Assembly: GCF_007829035.1 (NCBI RefSeq)
Contig: NZ_VIVQ01000001.1
Span: 1,364,001 to 1,428,000 of the forward strand
Direction: 5' to 3'
Source of the DNA: Rudaeicoccus suwonensis
GTDB lineage: Bacteria; Actinomycetota; Actinomycetes; Actinomycetales; Dermatophilaceae
DNA length: 64,000 nucleotides
Each line of letters starts with the position of its first letter. The stretch's first letter is position 1. This document shows, in pieces, positions 1-19,570 of the stretch. The notes beneath the pieces are model-generated. The model did no database searches. It worked only from the letters and a program-made list of their open reading frames with translations, and was not told where the DNA came from. The translations under genes were made by a program, and so were the position numbers.

Positions 1-1311
<1,311 letters not shown>

Positions 1312-1315
<4 letters not shown>

Positions 1316-2225
1316 GCACACGCACCCACTCCGACCTGGCGACGGCCGCGGGCAAAGCCGCAACCCTTGTCGAGGCGTTGCCGTGGCTGCAGCGTTTCAA
1401 GGACGCCCTCGTCGTGGTGAAGTACGGCGGCAATGCGATGACCGACGACCGCCTGAAAGCAGCGTTTGCCGAGGATGTCGCCTTCCTGCGGTATGCCGGT
1501 CTGCGACCGGTGGTCGTGCACGGTGGCGGACCGCAGATCCAGGCGATGCTCGACCGGCTCGGCATCGCCTCGACGTTCAAAGGCGGCCTGCGGGTCACCA
1601 CTCCGGAGGCGATGGACGTCGTGCGCATGGTGCTCACCGGACAGGTGTCCCGCGAGCTCGTCGGACTGATCAACCAGCACGGAGCGCTCGCGGTCGGTCT
1701 CTCCGGCGAGGATGCCGCCTTGTTCGGCGCACGCCGCCGCGGCGCTGTCGTCGACGGTGAGCCGGTCGACATCGGTCTCGTCGGCGACGTCGTGGCGGTG
1801 AACCCGGCCGCGGTGGAGGACCTGCTGGCGGCCGGCCGCATCCCGGTCGTGTCGTCGATCGCGCCCGATCTCGACATCGACGGACAGGTGCTCAACGTCA
1901 ACGCCGACACCGCCGCAGCCGCCCTGGCCCAGGCGCTCGGTGCCTCCAAACTCGTCGTCCTGACCGACGTCGAGGGCATCTACGCCAACTGGCCGGATCG
2001 CGACAGCTTGCTCAGCTCGCTGCCCGTCAGCGACGCCGAGGATCTGCTCACTCGCGTCGACTCGGGCATGGTGCCCAAGCTGGAGGCATGCATCCGTGCG
2101 ATCAGGGGCGGGGTGCTGCAGGCGCACGTGATCGACGGTCGCGCCCCGCACTCGCTGCTGCTGGAGATCTTCACCGACGAGGGCATCGGCACGATGGTGC
2201 TTCCGGACCCACAGGAGGATCGGCA

Positions 2226-2229
<4 letters not shown>
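1312..2229 (+). CDS. argB: Acetylglutamate kinase
   Basis: 305 residues. Phosphorylates N-acetylglutamate with ATP, usually the arginine-feedback-controlled step. The amino-acid kinase fold is shown by VVKYGGNAM near residue 36 (phosphate-binding Lys/Gly loop), VVHGGGPQI near residue 67 and [12 protein letters not shown] toward the C-terminal half. Length fits the hexameric, arginine-sensitive class. ATG overlaps the argJ stop (ATGA at 1312) and its own stop overlaps argD in the same way. Confidence 0.96.
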
Positions 2230-6912
<4,683 letters not shown>

Positions 6913-6994
6913 TCGGCATACGGCAGGCTTGCTCTGCACGAACACTGTCCGGCGGGCACCCGGCCCTCCGGCATACGGGAAGAAGGCATGGATC

Positions 6995-8260
6995 GTGAGT
7001 GGCATCTTCGATGAGTTGATGTGGCGAGGTCTGGTGGCTCAGTCCACCGACGAGACCGCGTTGCGCGCAGCACTCGATGAAGGCCCGATCACGATGTATG
7101 TCGGATTCGACCCCTCTGCCGACTCGCTGCACATCGGCAACCTGGTGCAACTGATCGTGGCCCGCAAGATGCAGCGCGCCGGCCACCGGGTGCTGTGCCT
7201 GGTGGGAGGTTCGACCGGTCTGATCGGCGATCCGAAGCCGGATTCCGAGCGTGTGCTGCGCGACAAGGAGCAGGTCGCGGGTGCCGTCGAGGCCATCCGC
7301 CGTGAGGCTGCCTCACTGCTGGACTTCACCGGTGACAACCCGGCGATGATGGTCAACAACCTGGACTGGACAGAGCCGATCTCGGCGCTGGACTTCCTGC
7401 GCGACTACGGCAAACACTTCCGGGTCAACGCCATGATCAAGAAGGACGCGGTGTCCCGCCGGCTCAACTCCGAGCAGGGGATCAGCTACACCGAGTTCAG
7501 CTACCAGATCCTGCAGGCGCTGGACTTCCTGCACCTGCATCGCGCGGAGAAGTGCACATTGCAGTTGGGCGGCAGCGACCAGTGGGGCAACCTGCTCGCC
7601 GGCGTCGACCTGATCCGGTCCGCCGAGGGAGTCTCGGTGCACGCGATGACCACGCCGCTGGTGACCGACGCGTCCGGCCGCAAATACGGCAAGTCCGAGG
7701 GCAACGCGCTCTGGCTCAGCCCGGAGCTGATGTCGCCGTACGCGTTCTACCAGTTCTGGATCAACATGGATGACGCAGACGTGGTCGAGAAGTTGCGGAT
7801 CTTCACCGACTTCACGCGTGAAGAGATGGATGAGTTCGAGCGACAGGTGGCAGACGAGCCTTTCCGGCGGACGGCCCAGAAGGCGCTCGCGGAGTCGGTG
7901 ACAACGCTGGTGCACGGCGGCGAGGCAACCGCTGCCGCACAGGCGGCGTCCGAGGCGCTGTTCGGCAAGGGTGACGTGACCGCACTGGATCCCCGCACTC
8001 TCGCTGACGCCACAGCGGAACTTCCCGGGGGAGAAGTGCGGGTCGGCGACACGATCATCGACGTGCTCATCGCGCTCGACATTGCCGACTCTCGTAACAG
8101 CGCGCGGCGTCTCATCGGTGACGGGGGAGTGTCGGTCAACAACGTCAAGGTGAGTGACGTCGATGCGGTGATCACCGCTGACGACTTTCTGCACGGCAGC
8201 GTGGCCATCGTCAAACGTGGCCGCAAGCACTTGTGCGCGGCTCGACTGACGCAGGACTGA
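6995..8260 (+). CDS. tyrS: Tyrosyl-tRNA synthetase
   Basis: 421 residues from GTG 6995. Class I synthetase charging tRNA-Tyr. HIGN near residue 46 and KYGKS near residue 230 are the two ATP-binding signatures; SDQWGNLLAG is also diagnostic. A C-terminal S4-like RNA-binding domain (SARRLIGDGGVSVNN) binds the tRNA. GTG 6995 is chosen because the protein then begins SGIFDELMWRGL, as in the family, and a purine-rich site (GGGAAGAAGG) lies about nine bases upstream. The 82-bp gap after mpg repeats CGGCATACGG twice; no other feature seen. Confidence 0.95.
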   Translation: MSGIFDELMWRGLVAQSTDETALRAALDEGPITMYVGFDPSADSLHIGNLVQLIVARKMQRAGHRVLCLVGGSTGLIGDPKPDSERVLRDKEQVAGAVEAIRREAASLLDFTGDNPAMMVNNLDWTEPISALDFLRDYGKHFRVNAMIKKDAVSRRLNSEQGISYTEFSYQILQALDFLHLHRAEKCTLQLGGSDQWGNLLAGVDLIRSAEGVSVHAMTTPLVTDASGRKYGKSEGNALWLSPELMSPYAFYQFWINMDDADVVEKLRIFTDFTREEMDEFERQVADEPFRRTAQKALAESVTTLVHGGEATAAAQAASEALFGKGDVTALDPRTLADATAELPGGEVRVGDTIIDVLIALDIADSRNSARRLIGDGGVSVNNVKVSDVDAVITADDFLHGSVAIVKRGRKHLCAARLTQD

Positions 8261-8444
8261 GCCGATTTCGGCGGGATGCGGCTCGTTGCGCGGGCTCGTG
8301 ATCATGCCGGCGGCCGAGGAGTCGTTGAGCATTCGACGGGCCACCGACCCTTCTGTGGACCAGGTGAATCAGCCGGCACCGGGGCGCGCCATGACCGGGG
8401 CCACGTCGCCCGTCGGGTGCGATCGGACGGGTGCCTGGGCCGAT

Positions 8445-8473
8445 TTGGACCGACACCGCGCTTCGTGTAACGT
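8445..8473 (+). promoter_or_regulatory. Putative upstream rrn promoter (P1)
   Basis: TTGGAC (8445-8450), 17-bp spacer, TAACGT (8468-8473), a sigma-A-like arrangement for actinobacteria. About 340 bp upstream of 16S. Prediction from sequence only. Confidence 0.5.
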
Positions 8474-8595
8474 ATTCGCTCGTTGCCCAGGGAGGCACGG
8501 ACATCACCGGGAGACCGAAGATGGCCGGTCCCGGCAGCGAAAAGCATTCGAGGATTTCAGTCCTCTACGCGATTCAAATCGGCGGAAACGCGGAT

Positions 8596-8625
8596 TTGAA
8601 AGTGAGTCGGACAGGGTGCTAAGGT
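8596..8625 (+). promoter_or_regulatory. Putative main rrn promoter (P2)
   Basis: TTGAAA (8596-8601), 18-bp spacer, TAAGGT (8620-8625). TAAGGT is a familiar actinobacterial rrn -10 element, and the site sits 180 bp before the 16S 5' end, so it is the stronger candidate. Confidence 0.65.
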
Positions 8626-8804
8626 TTTAAATGTCGCCGGAACAACACCGGAGCGGATAGCTCCGGAAAGTTTCGCAGCGGTCGTTTTTTGAGAACTCAA
8701 CAGCGTGTCGAGATGGTTGATGCCAGATTTTTGTTTGGTTATTGATTGGTTTTGAGTTTTTTTGCTCTTGATCAGTTTTTGCCGGATTGGATTTTTTGTG
8801 TTTT

Positions 8805-13841
<5,037 letters not shown>

Positions 13842-13860
13842 ACAAAACACGTTCAAAAAA

Positions 13861-13889
13861 GCGTCCACTATACAATTCTGAAACAACAC
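13861..13889 (+). repeat. Right arm of the 23S processing stem
   Basis: Pairs with 10657-10685 (28 of 29 positions). The core GCGTCCACTATACAA follows a run of six A, 20 bases after the mature 23S end. Confidence 0.8.
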
Positions 13890-13949
13890 CCACCCCGCCC
13901 CCGGAAAACATTCCAGGGTTCGCAGGCTGGTTGGTGATAGTTTCATAGA

Positions 13950-14069
13950 GTTACGGCGGTCATAGCGAAGCGGGAAACGCCCGGACACATCCCGAACCCG
14001 GAAGCTAAGCCCTTCAGCGCCGATGGTACTGCACTCGGTAGAGTGTGGGAGAGTAGGACACCGCCGAAC
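13950..14069 (+). rRNA. 5S ribosomal RNA
   Basis: About 120 nt. Helix I is formed by GTTACGGCGGT at the 5' end and ACCGCCGAAC at the 3' end. Loop segments CCCGAACCCGGAAGCTAAG and GGTACTGCACTCGGTAGAGT are the conserved 5S core. It is 108 bp after 23S and completes the rrn operon in the order 16S-23S-5S. Confidence 0.95.
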
Positions 14070-14080
14070 AACCATTACAC

Positions 14081-14154
14081 GTTTCAGCGTGGAACCCCCA
14101 CCCCAACCCCCAACCAAAGGGGGCCAGGGACGGAACAGGGCTCCACGCTGAAAC
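14081..14154 (+). terminator. End hairpin of the rrn operon
   Basis: A perfect 13-bp inverted repeat, GTTTCAGCGTGGA (14081-14093) and TCCACGCTGAAAC (14142-14154), starting 11 bp after 5S. The 48-base loop is C/A-rich and then G-rich and could fold further. There is no T run, so a Rho-assisted or L-shaped terminator is inferred. Confidence 0.6.
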
Positions 14155-14328
14155 CATTTCCACCGCTACTTTCTCGTCGTGGCGTTCGGCGCCGGCGTGG
14201 TCGGTGATGAGGCGGATGTGAATCGAAGCCACGTGAACTGACGATGGTTTCTGACAGGTGTCCGCCGAAGGCGATGCTGGTTATGCTGGTGGCGAAGAAG
14301 TCCAATCTCAATAGCGAAGGTTGTTCCC

Positions 14329-15816
14329 GTGTCTGACGACTCCGAATCAACACCACCTCCGGAGATCCCGCGTCGTTCTGGTCGTTGGTCCCGCGCAGCA
14401 GGTGAAGGAACGTCACAGCGACGGGACAGCGGAGACGACACCGGTGGTGAGTCGAGATCGGCCTCGCACCCACGTCGTGACGACGGCGACCGGGACTACC
14501 GGCGCCAACCGAGTCGTGATGATCGGTCCGGAGGCGGACGTGATGAGCGTGGCGGTCAGCGACGAGATGGTCGCAGGGGGCCGTCGTCAGAAGGCGATCG
14601 AAGCGGGAATCGTGGGTATTCGACGTCACGGCGGGACGACCGAAAGGGTGGGGATCGCAACCGAGGCTCGGGCGATCGATCGACGGAGCGTGCTCGCCCA
14701 GGTTTCAGCGATCGCTCAGGGCGGACCGAAGCATTCGACCGTGGCGGTCGAACTGAGCGGAGTGGTCCCGCGCGGTCGAATGCGGGCAGGTCGGATCGGC
14801 GGAACGACGGAAGGACTCCGCAGCCGGGCACCGGTGGCCGTGGCCCGCGCAGCTGGGATCGGTCCTCGCCGTCGAATGTCACCGGACGTGACTCTCGGCA
14901 GGAACCACCGCTGGACGAGGAGATCACCGGCAAAGAACTCGACCGTTCGGTATGGCGCGAACTTCGGACTCTCACCAAGGAGAACGCTGAAGGGGTCGCC
15001 AAACACCTCGTTGCTGCTGCAACACTGCTCGAGGAGGATCCCGATCTAGCCTTGGCACACGCTGAACATGCGGCGCGTCGGGCCGGCCGCGTTCCGGCGG
15101 TCCGAGAGGCGCTTGGCCTCGTGCGCTACCGCCGTGGGGAGTTCTCTGACGCCATACGTGAGTTCCGCACCGCGAAGCGGTTGTCCGGGTCCAACCACCT
15201 GCTGCCGTATCTCGTCGATTGCGAGCGTGGCTTGAAGCGGTACGACCGAGCCCTCGACCTGGCTGCGTCGCCTGAGGCAAAGGGACTCGCTGAGGCCGAC
15301 AACATCGAGCTCGCGATCGTCGTCTCCGGCGTCCGTCGTGATCTCGGCCAGCCGGAAGCGGCGGTCATGGTGCTGCGCATCCCGGCGCTGGATCACGCGA
15401 GATCCCAACCGTGGGCGGCGCGACTGTTCTACGCCTATGCGGAAGCGGTGCTGGCGACAGGTGACCCTTCCACGGCTCGTGAGTGGTTCAGCAAGGCGCT
15501 TGATGCCGACAAAGCCGAGGAGACCGACGCGGGCGAACGCATTGATGAGCTCGACGGAATCGTCATGACAGACCTGCTGGCTGACGATGAGTTGCCCGAC
15601 GATGAGGTGCCGAACGCACTCCCGGATGAAGCCTCTGTTGTGCATGCGGTGACGGACGTCGGGCAGGCTGCTGTCTGGACGCCCTTTGCCGGATCCGGCG
15701 AAGGTCCCGATGCGCCGTCACCCTCGGATGCGGGTTCAGGCAGCACGACAAGCGGGCCGAACTCGAGCGGTCCGGCATCGATGCCCACGTTTGACGAGGG
15801 CAACGGGAGCAACTGA
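14329..15816 (+). CDS. TPR-repeat protein with long RGG/SD-rich disordered N terminus
   Basis: 495 residues from GTG 14329 (GCGAAGG about 8 bases upstream). The first 190 residues are very rich in Arg, Gly, Asp and Ser, with repeated DRSGRTE/DRGGRTER-like blocks resembling RGG RNA-binding tails. From about residue 195 come helical pairs typical of tetratricopeptide repeats (LALAHAEHAARRAGRVPAVR, YRRGEFSDAIREFRTAKRL, YDRALDLA, LATGDPSTAREWFSKALDAD). The last 90 residues are acidic and Ser/Gly-rich. It is the positional counterpart of the TPR protein between tyrS and the HAD phosphatase in mycobacteria. Function unknown; protein-protein and perhaps RNA binding is inference. Confidence 0.85.
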   Translation: MSDDSESTPPPEIPRRSGRWSRAAGEGTSQRRDSGDDTGGESRSASHPRRDDGDRDYRRQPSRDDRSGGGRDERGGQRRDGRRGPSSEGDRSGNRGYSTSRRDDRKGGDRNRGSGDRSTERARPGFSDRSGRTEAFDRGGRTERSGPARSNAGRSDRRNDGRTPQPGTGGRGPRSWDRSSPSNVTGRDSRQEPPLDEEITGKELDRSVWRELRTLTKENAEGVAKHLVAAATLLEEDPDLALAHAEHAARRAGRVPAVREALGLVRYRRGEFSDAIREFRTAKRLSGSNHLLPYLVDCERGLKRYDRALDLAASPEAKGLAEADNIELAIVVSGVRRDLGQPEAAVMVLRIPALDHARSQPWAARLFYAYAEAVLATGDPSTAREWFSKALDADKAEETDAGERIDELDGIVMTDLLADDELPDDEVPNALPDEASVVHAVTDVGQAAVWTPFAGSGEGPDAPSPSDAGSGSTTSGPNSSGPASMPTFDEGNGSN

Positions 15817-15933
15817 AGGCGAAGGTTGAGGTCGCGGTCTCCGCCTTCATCGTCCACTGGGTGATGTATGACGGCGGCCTGTCCACAGGTCACTCTGTTT
15901 CTGGCCCCGTCGCGGGCGCTCCACCTGGACACT

Positions 15934-15955
15934 GATTCGAACACAGATGCGAATC
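15934..15955 (+). promoter_or_regulatory. Palindromic site upstream of the SSB-like gene
   Basis: GATTCG, 10-bp spacer, CGAATC (15934-15955), ending 17 bp before ATG 15973. The left half includes CGAAC, the half-site of actinobacterial LexA boxes, but the right half does not match GTTCG, so an SOS box is doubtful. A different operator or chance are both possible. Confidence 0.3.
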
Positions 15956-15972
15956 CATTGTTCGGAGTGAAG

Positions 15973-16380
15973 ATGGCAACCAAGAAGAGTTTCGTGGACG
16001 GTACGGCAACCCCGGGAGGTGCAGCAGGGTCCATGGTCGCCGACGTCGAGGGCGTCAACGATGTCCGGCTGATCGGCCGGCTCAGCGCGCCACCGCAGGC
16101 GCGGGTGCTGCCCAGCGGTGACGAGGTGGTCCAACTGCGGCTGGTGGTGCCTCGATCGCAGAAGTCCGCATCGCGGACTCCGCGCACACCCTCTGTGGAC
16201 ACGATCGACGTCGCATGCTGGTCCGCCTCGAGCCGACGGGCAGCCAAGCGACTGCTCGGCACCGAAGCGATCGAGGTGGAAGGTGCCTTGCGGCGTCGCT
16301 TCTGGCGTGCGGGGACGGCCGTCGCCAGTCGTTATGAAGTGGAGGCGTCATCGGTCCGACTTCGCCGGCCATCGTTTTGA
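15973..16380 (+). CDS. Single-stranded DNA-binding protein paralogue lacking the acidic tail
   Basis: 135 residues from ATG 15973 (GGAG five bases upstream). OB-fold SSB pattern: NDVRLIGRLSAPPQARVLPSGDEV, VVQLRLVVPR, DTIDVACWSA and IEVEGALRRRFW, matching the strands of SSB with the usual D-C-W segment. It ends RLRRPSF, with no Gly-rich linker and no acidic DDDIPF-type tip, so it should not recruit SSB partners as the main SSB does. Arg-rich C terminus. An upstream in-frame start (15868) lacks a ribosome site. It stands between the TPR and HAD genes, a context in which small SSB-like genes occur in related bacteria. Confidence 0.8.
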   Translation: MATKKSFVDGTATPGGAAGSMVADVEGVNDVRLIGRLSAPPQARVLPSGDEVVQLRLVVPRSQKSASRTPRTPSVDTIDVACWSASSRRAAKRLLGTEAIEVEGALRRRFWRAGTAVASRYEVEASSVRLRRPSF

Positions 16381-16455
16381 CACGCGGCACAGGGCACGTA
16401 GTCGTCCTACCGGCAACGTTTCATGTGTTGCACCAGGGTGGGAGACAATGCCGCG

Positions 16456-17511
16456 GTGAGCATCCCCCTGATGAGGTCCTACCCGGCGATGGTTTTCGAT
16501 CTGGATGGCGTCGTCTACCGCGGCCCGGACCCGGTGCCGCATGCTGTCGACACGCTCTCGTCGCTGCGTGATGCTGGGACCGGCATCGTCTTCGCCACCA
16601 ACAACGCGTCGCGCACGCCAACGGACGTCGCGCGACAACTGCAGTCCCTTGGTGTGGCGGCCGAACCCGCTGAGGTGCTCACAAGTGCGCTGGCCGGTGC
16701 GACCGTTCTGCGCAACGCGCTCGCGCCGGGTGCCCAGGTTTTGGCCATCGGCGGTGATGGGGTCGCCCGTGCCCTGGAATCGGTCGGACTCACGCCAAAG
16801 ATTCCGGTGCAGCACAGCGCCGATGATGGCCCCACCGGAGCTGTTGCTGCAGTCTTGCAGGGTTATGGCGCTTCGGTCTCAGCCAGCGACCTGGCGGAGG
16901 CGGCCTACGCCATACAGAGCGGAGCGAGGTGGATTGCCACCAATGATGATCTGACCCTGCCGACGAATCGGGGGGTCGCGCCCGGCAACGGGTCCCTTGT
17001 GGCCGCCGTGCGCATCGCCGTGGACTCCGATCCGGAGGTCGTCGGCAAGCCTGGGCCGCTGATGTATGAGCTTGCTGCACGCCAGTTGGGTCAGGACGCT
17101 GCTCACACCCTCGGAGTGGGTGATCGGTTGGACACCGACATCGCGGGAGCGCATGCCGCAGGGATGGATTCACTGCTCGTGTTGACGGGAGTGCACGGGC
17201 CGCAGGACCTGGTCCGGGCGCCGAAGAGTCACCGGCCCCGGTACATCGGGACCGATCTGAGAACCTTGTCGGCACCGTATGACGAGCCTATTCACGACGC
17301 GGACGACCGGTGGTCGGCCAGTGGATTGGTGGCATCGCTGAAGGGTTCCGCCGACAAGCCTCGGGTGGCCTTCGAAGGAGACGCGAGCGTCGCACCGGAG
17401 CAAGCCGACGTCATTCGGCTCCGGCTGGCGTTGCGTGTGCTGTGGTCCGCACTCGATCGGGGGAAGGTCTCGGTCGCGTCGGCGGTGTCGGCGGTGACGG
17501 CGGCGCAGTAA
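16456..17511 (+). CDS. HAD-IIA phosphatase, glycerol-phosphate-phosphatase type
   Basis: 351 residues from GTG 16456; ATG 16471 is an alternative. HAD motif I is VFDLDGVVYRG (both catalytic Asp present), motif II is FATNNASRTP, motif III is VGKPGP and motif IV is GVGDRLDTDIAGAHAAGM. The NagD-type C2 cap lies between motifs II and III. Length and position match the M. tuberculosis enzyme between the TPR gene and tlyA, characterised as a D-glycerol-3-phosphate phosphatase. An extra C-terminal segment of about 80 residues after motif IV is also present there. Exact substrate here is inferred. Confidence 0.88.
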   Translation: MSIPLMRSYPAMVFDLDGVVYRGPDPVPHAVDTLSSLRDAGTGIVFATNNASRTPTDVARQLQSLGVAAEPAEVLTSALAGATVLRNALAPGAQVLAIGGDGVARALESVGLTPKIPVQHSADDGPTGAVAAVLQGYGASVSASDLAEAAYAIQSGARWIATNDDLTLPTNRGVAPGNGSLVAAVRIAVDSDPEVVGKPGPLMYELAARQLGQDAAHTLGVGDRLDTDIAGAHAAGMDSLLVLTGVHGPQDLVRAPKSHRPRYIGTDLRTLSAPYDEPIHDADDRWSASGLVASLKGSADKPRVAFEGDASVAPEQADVIRLRLALRVLWSALDRGKVSVASAVSAVTAAQ

Positions 17512-17603
17512 CCTGAGCGAGGCGGTCGGCGGGCCTTTCTCTGTACGACAGCGTCCGACACGCTCCAGGTCGCGCACGATCTGGCACCTTCAAGGAGTTC
17601 CTG

Positions 17604-18341
17604 ATGGCATTGGACAGCGTTCGAACCGCTCTGCAGATCGTCACGGGCGCGGGTGAACTCACTCGTGCCAGAGCTCTTGAGGCAGCAAGTACGTTGCTGG
17701 ATCTGCCGATGGTGGGCAGTACCTCGGCCAGAGCCGGCCAGGTGGCCGCCCAAGCCGGCACGATCGCAGACGAGTTGCTCGCGGCGGCTTCGGCCAACCG
17801 GGAGATGGTCCGAGATCTGGTGCAGCAGGAGTTGGAGAGTCAACTTCAGCGGGTCGGTCTGACCACGACTGCGGAGTTGGCTGCAGCTCGGACGGAGATC
17901 AACCGACTCAAAGACGAGGTGGTCGACCTCCGTCGCTCTCTCGGAGGTCGGGAGCAGCACGAGCCGAGGTCCGGTGCGGTGCGTCCGAGCCGCCGCGCCG
18001 TCACCCGCACGGCCGGTCGCGCCGCCGTAGGCCGCCCGGACAGCGGCGCATCCGCAAGCACCGCTGCTCAGAAGAGTGGATCGCCGAAACAGAAGACGGT
18101 TTCAAAGACGGCCGCCGCCAAGAAGGCTGTCGCCAAGAAGACTGTGGCGGAAAGGGCGGCTGCTCAGAAGACCCCGGCGAAGGCGACTGCCAAGAAGGCG
18201 ACCCCGGCGAAGGCGACTGCCAAGAAGGCTGTCGGCAAGACAGCACCGGCGACGAAGGCACGTGCGAAGAAGGTGGTCGCCAAGAAGGCTGATGGCGCGA
18301 AGCCGGCCACGACTGCTCCGACGACGACCACCAAACCCTGA
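17604..18341 (+). CDS. Helical protein with histone H1-like Lys/Ala-rich tail
   Basis: 245 residues; AAGGAG about seven bases before ATG. Residues 1-115 are helical, ending in a likely coiled coil (EINRLKDEVVDLRRSL near 95-112). From residue 120 the chain is basic and low in complexity, dominated by AKKA/AKKT/PAKATAKKA repeats like the C-terminal tails of mycobacterial HupB and of histone H1. The tail suggests DNA or other polyanion binding, or modulation of nucleoid proteins; the N-terminal half resembles phasin-like helical proteins. Position matches the small unknown gene before tlyA in mycobacteria. Function unproved. Confidence 0.8.
   Translation: MALDSVRTALQIVTGAGELTRARALEAASTLLDLPMVGSTSARAGQVAAQAGTIADELLAAASANREMVRDLVQQELESQLQRVGLTTTAELAAARTEINRLKDEVVDLRRSLGGREQHEPRSGAVRPSRRAVTRTAGRAAVGRPDSGASASTAAQKSGSPKQKTVSKTAAAKKAVAKKTVAERAAAQKTPAKATAKKATPAKATAKKAVGKTAPATKARAKKVVAKKADGAKPATTAPTTTTKP
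18171..18230 (+). repeat. 30-bp tandem repeat inside the Lys/Ala-rich tail
   Basis: Two copies (18171-18200 and 18201-18230) identical except for the last base, each encoding TPAKATAKKA. Such repeats expand and contract by slippage, so tail length probably varies between strains. Confidence 0.9.
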
Positions 18342-18348
18342 GGAACGT

Positions 18349-18774
18349 GTGACACACCCCGCTTCGCAGCCCGTGACCGGTCAAGATTCCGCCGCTACGG
18401 GACACCAGACGATGAATGCCGGACCGCGCCCAATGCCACCGATAGCGATGCCGCAACCCGGGCCGCCGACACCGCCGGGAGAGGCCTTGCATGACGAGCG
18501 CTTCGAACCCACCGGAGACGAACACGTCGACCGGGCGCTGATGGGTCTGCCGCATCCGGAAGAGTTGCGGTCGAGTCAAACGCCCGCTGACGTGAGTGAC
18601 GAGGCGCCGGCCGGCTCGCACAACACTGCGGCGACCGATGGCGGCACAGCCGGCACAAGCGATGCAGCCGATAGGGCCGACGCAGCCGACAAGGCCGATC
18701 TCGACTCCCAGGTTGCGGATGTCACGGCGGTTCATCGGCAACTGCAGCAGCGGCTGTCCGATCTCGCCGGCTGA
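18349..18774 (+). CDS. Small disordered protein of unknown function before tlyA
   Basis: 141 residues from GTG 18349 (GAGGA a few bases upstream, inside the preceding stop). Rich in Pro, Ala, Thr and Asp with no hydrophobic core in the first 50 residues. FEPTGDEHVDRALMGL near residue 53 and a short C-terminal helix (DVTAVHRQLQQRLSDLAG) are the only ordered-looking parts; similar short proteins with this conserved C-terminal helix accompany tlyA in related actinobacteria (recollection, not checked). It stops 4 bp before tlyA, so they are likely cotranscribed. No function can be assigned. Confidence 0.65.
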   Translation: MTHPASQPVTGQDSAATGHQTMNAGPRPMPPIAMPQPGPPTPPGEALHDERFEPTGDEHVDRALMGLPHPEELRSSQTPADVSDEAPAGSHNTAATDGGTAGTSDAADRADAADKADLDSQVADVTAVHRQLQQRLSDLAG

Positions 18775-18778
18775 CCGG

Positions 18779-19570
18779 ATGCGTGCGGATCAAGGGCTCG
18801 TCTCACGCGGACTCGCTCGCTCAAGAGCCGTCGCTCGTGAACTCATCGACGCCGGTCAGGTGCGCCTGGACGGAGCGGTCGTGACCAAGGCGGCTCAGCA
18901 GGTGGATCCTGCTGCACTGACCGTCGACGGTGAACAGGATCCATGGGTCGGGCGAGCGGCATACAAACTCCTGGCCGCTCTGCAGGCGTTCCCGGTGATG
19001 ATCGAGGGCAAACGCTGCGTCGACGTGGGAGCCTCGACCGGGGGATTCACCCAGGTGTTGCTGCACCACGGCGCCAGTCAAGTGGTCGCCCTCGACGTCG
19101 GGCACGGGCAACTAGTGGAGGAACTGCGCCAGGATCCACGCGTCGTCGATCTGCCCGGCACCAACATCCGCGACGTCACAGCGGACTCGATCGGGGGAAC
19201 GGCTCCGGTTGTCGTGGCCGACCTCAGCTTCATCTCCCTCACCCTGGTCTTGCCGCAGCTGGCAGACCTGGTCAGCGATGCCGGTGATCTGGTGACCCTC
19301 GTCAAACCGCAGTTCGAGGTCGGCCGCGAGCGGCTGGCCCGCACAGGGGTCGTCACCTCCGTGACGGAGCGACGACGCGCGCTGGTCACTGTCCTGAACG
19401 CCGTCGCAGATGCACACCTGCACGTTCACGGCCTCGCCGCCAGCCCGATCTCGGGCGGGACCGGCAATCACGAATACCTGCTGTGGGCGCGTCCCATCGC
19501 CGAGGGCAAGATGAACGACGTGCAGATCTCAACGACGATCACCCAGGTACTGGCGCAGGAGCCGGCATGA
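18779..19570 (+). CDS. tlyA: TlyA family 16S/23S rRNA 2'-O-methyltransferase
   Basis: 263 residues from ATG 18779. N-terminal S4 domain (RADQGLVSRGLARSRAVA, then LIDAGQVRLDG) followed by an FtsJ/RrmJ-like methyltransferase with SAM motif CVDVGASTGGFTQVLL and VVALDVGHGQL. In mycobacteria TlyA methylates ribose of 16S C1409 and 23S C1920, and its loss gives capreomycin resistance. Upstream in-frame starts would lie in the preceding gene; ATG 18779 begins with the usual S4 sequence. Stop overlaps nadK by 4 bp. Confidence 0.92.
   Translation: MRADQGLVSRGLARSRAVARELIDAGQVRLDGAVVTKAAQQVDPAALTVDGEQDPWVGRAAYKLLAALQAFPVMIEGKRCVDVGASTGGFTQVLLHHGASQVVALDVGHGQLVEELRQDPRVVDLPGTNIRDVTADSIGGTAPVVVADLSFISLTLVLPQLADLVSDAGDLVTLVKPQFEVGRERLARTGVVTSVTERRRALVTVLNAVADAHLHVHGLAASPISGGTGNHEYLLWARPIAEGKMNDVQISTTITQVLAQEPA

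Larger units (their letters stand above)
8261..8804 (+). other. rRNA operon leader region
   Basis: 544 bp between tyrS and 16S with no convincing gene; small open frames here lack family motifs and ribosome sites. It holds two promoter-like sites (listed separately), and an AT-rich stretch from about 8680 with TTGAGAACTCAACAG, which resembles actinobacterial rrn leader/antitermination sequence. GGTTGATG (8715-8722) can pair with CATCAACC (10388-10395) beyond 16S, a possible 16S processing stem of only 8 bp. Confidence 0.75.

Noticed and set aside
8286-8630. Open frame of about 114 codons in the rrn leader
   Set aside because: No ribosome site, no family motif, and it runs across both promoter-like sites.
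14321-15049. Second frame over the Arg/Gly-rich part of the TPR gene
   Set aside because: Low-complexity, GC-rich DNA opens other frames; the frame used continues into clear TPR helices.
15934-15955. LexA/SOS box before the SSB-like gene
   Set aside because: Only the CGAAC half fits; the second half-site does not match GTTCG.
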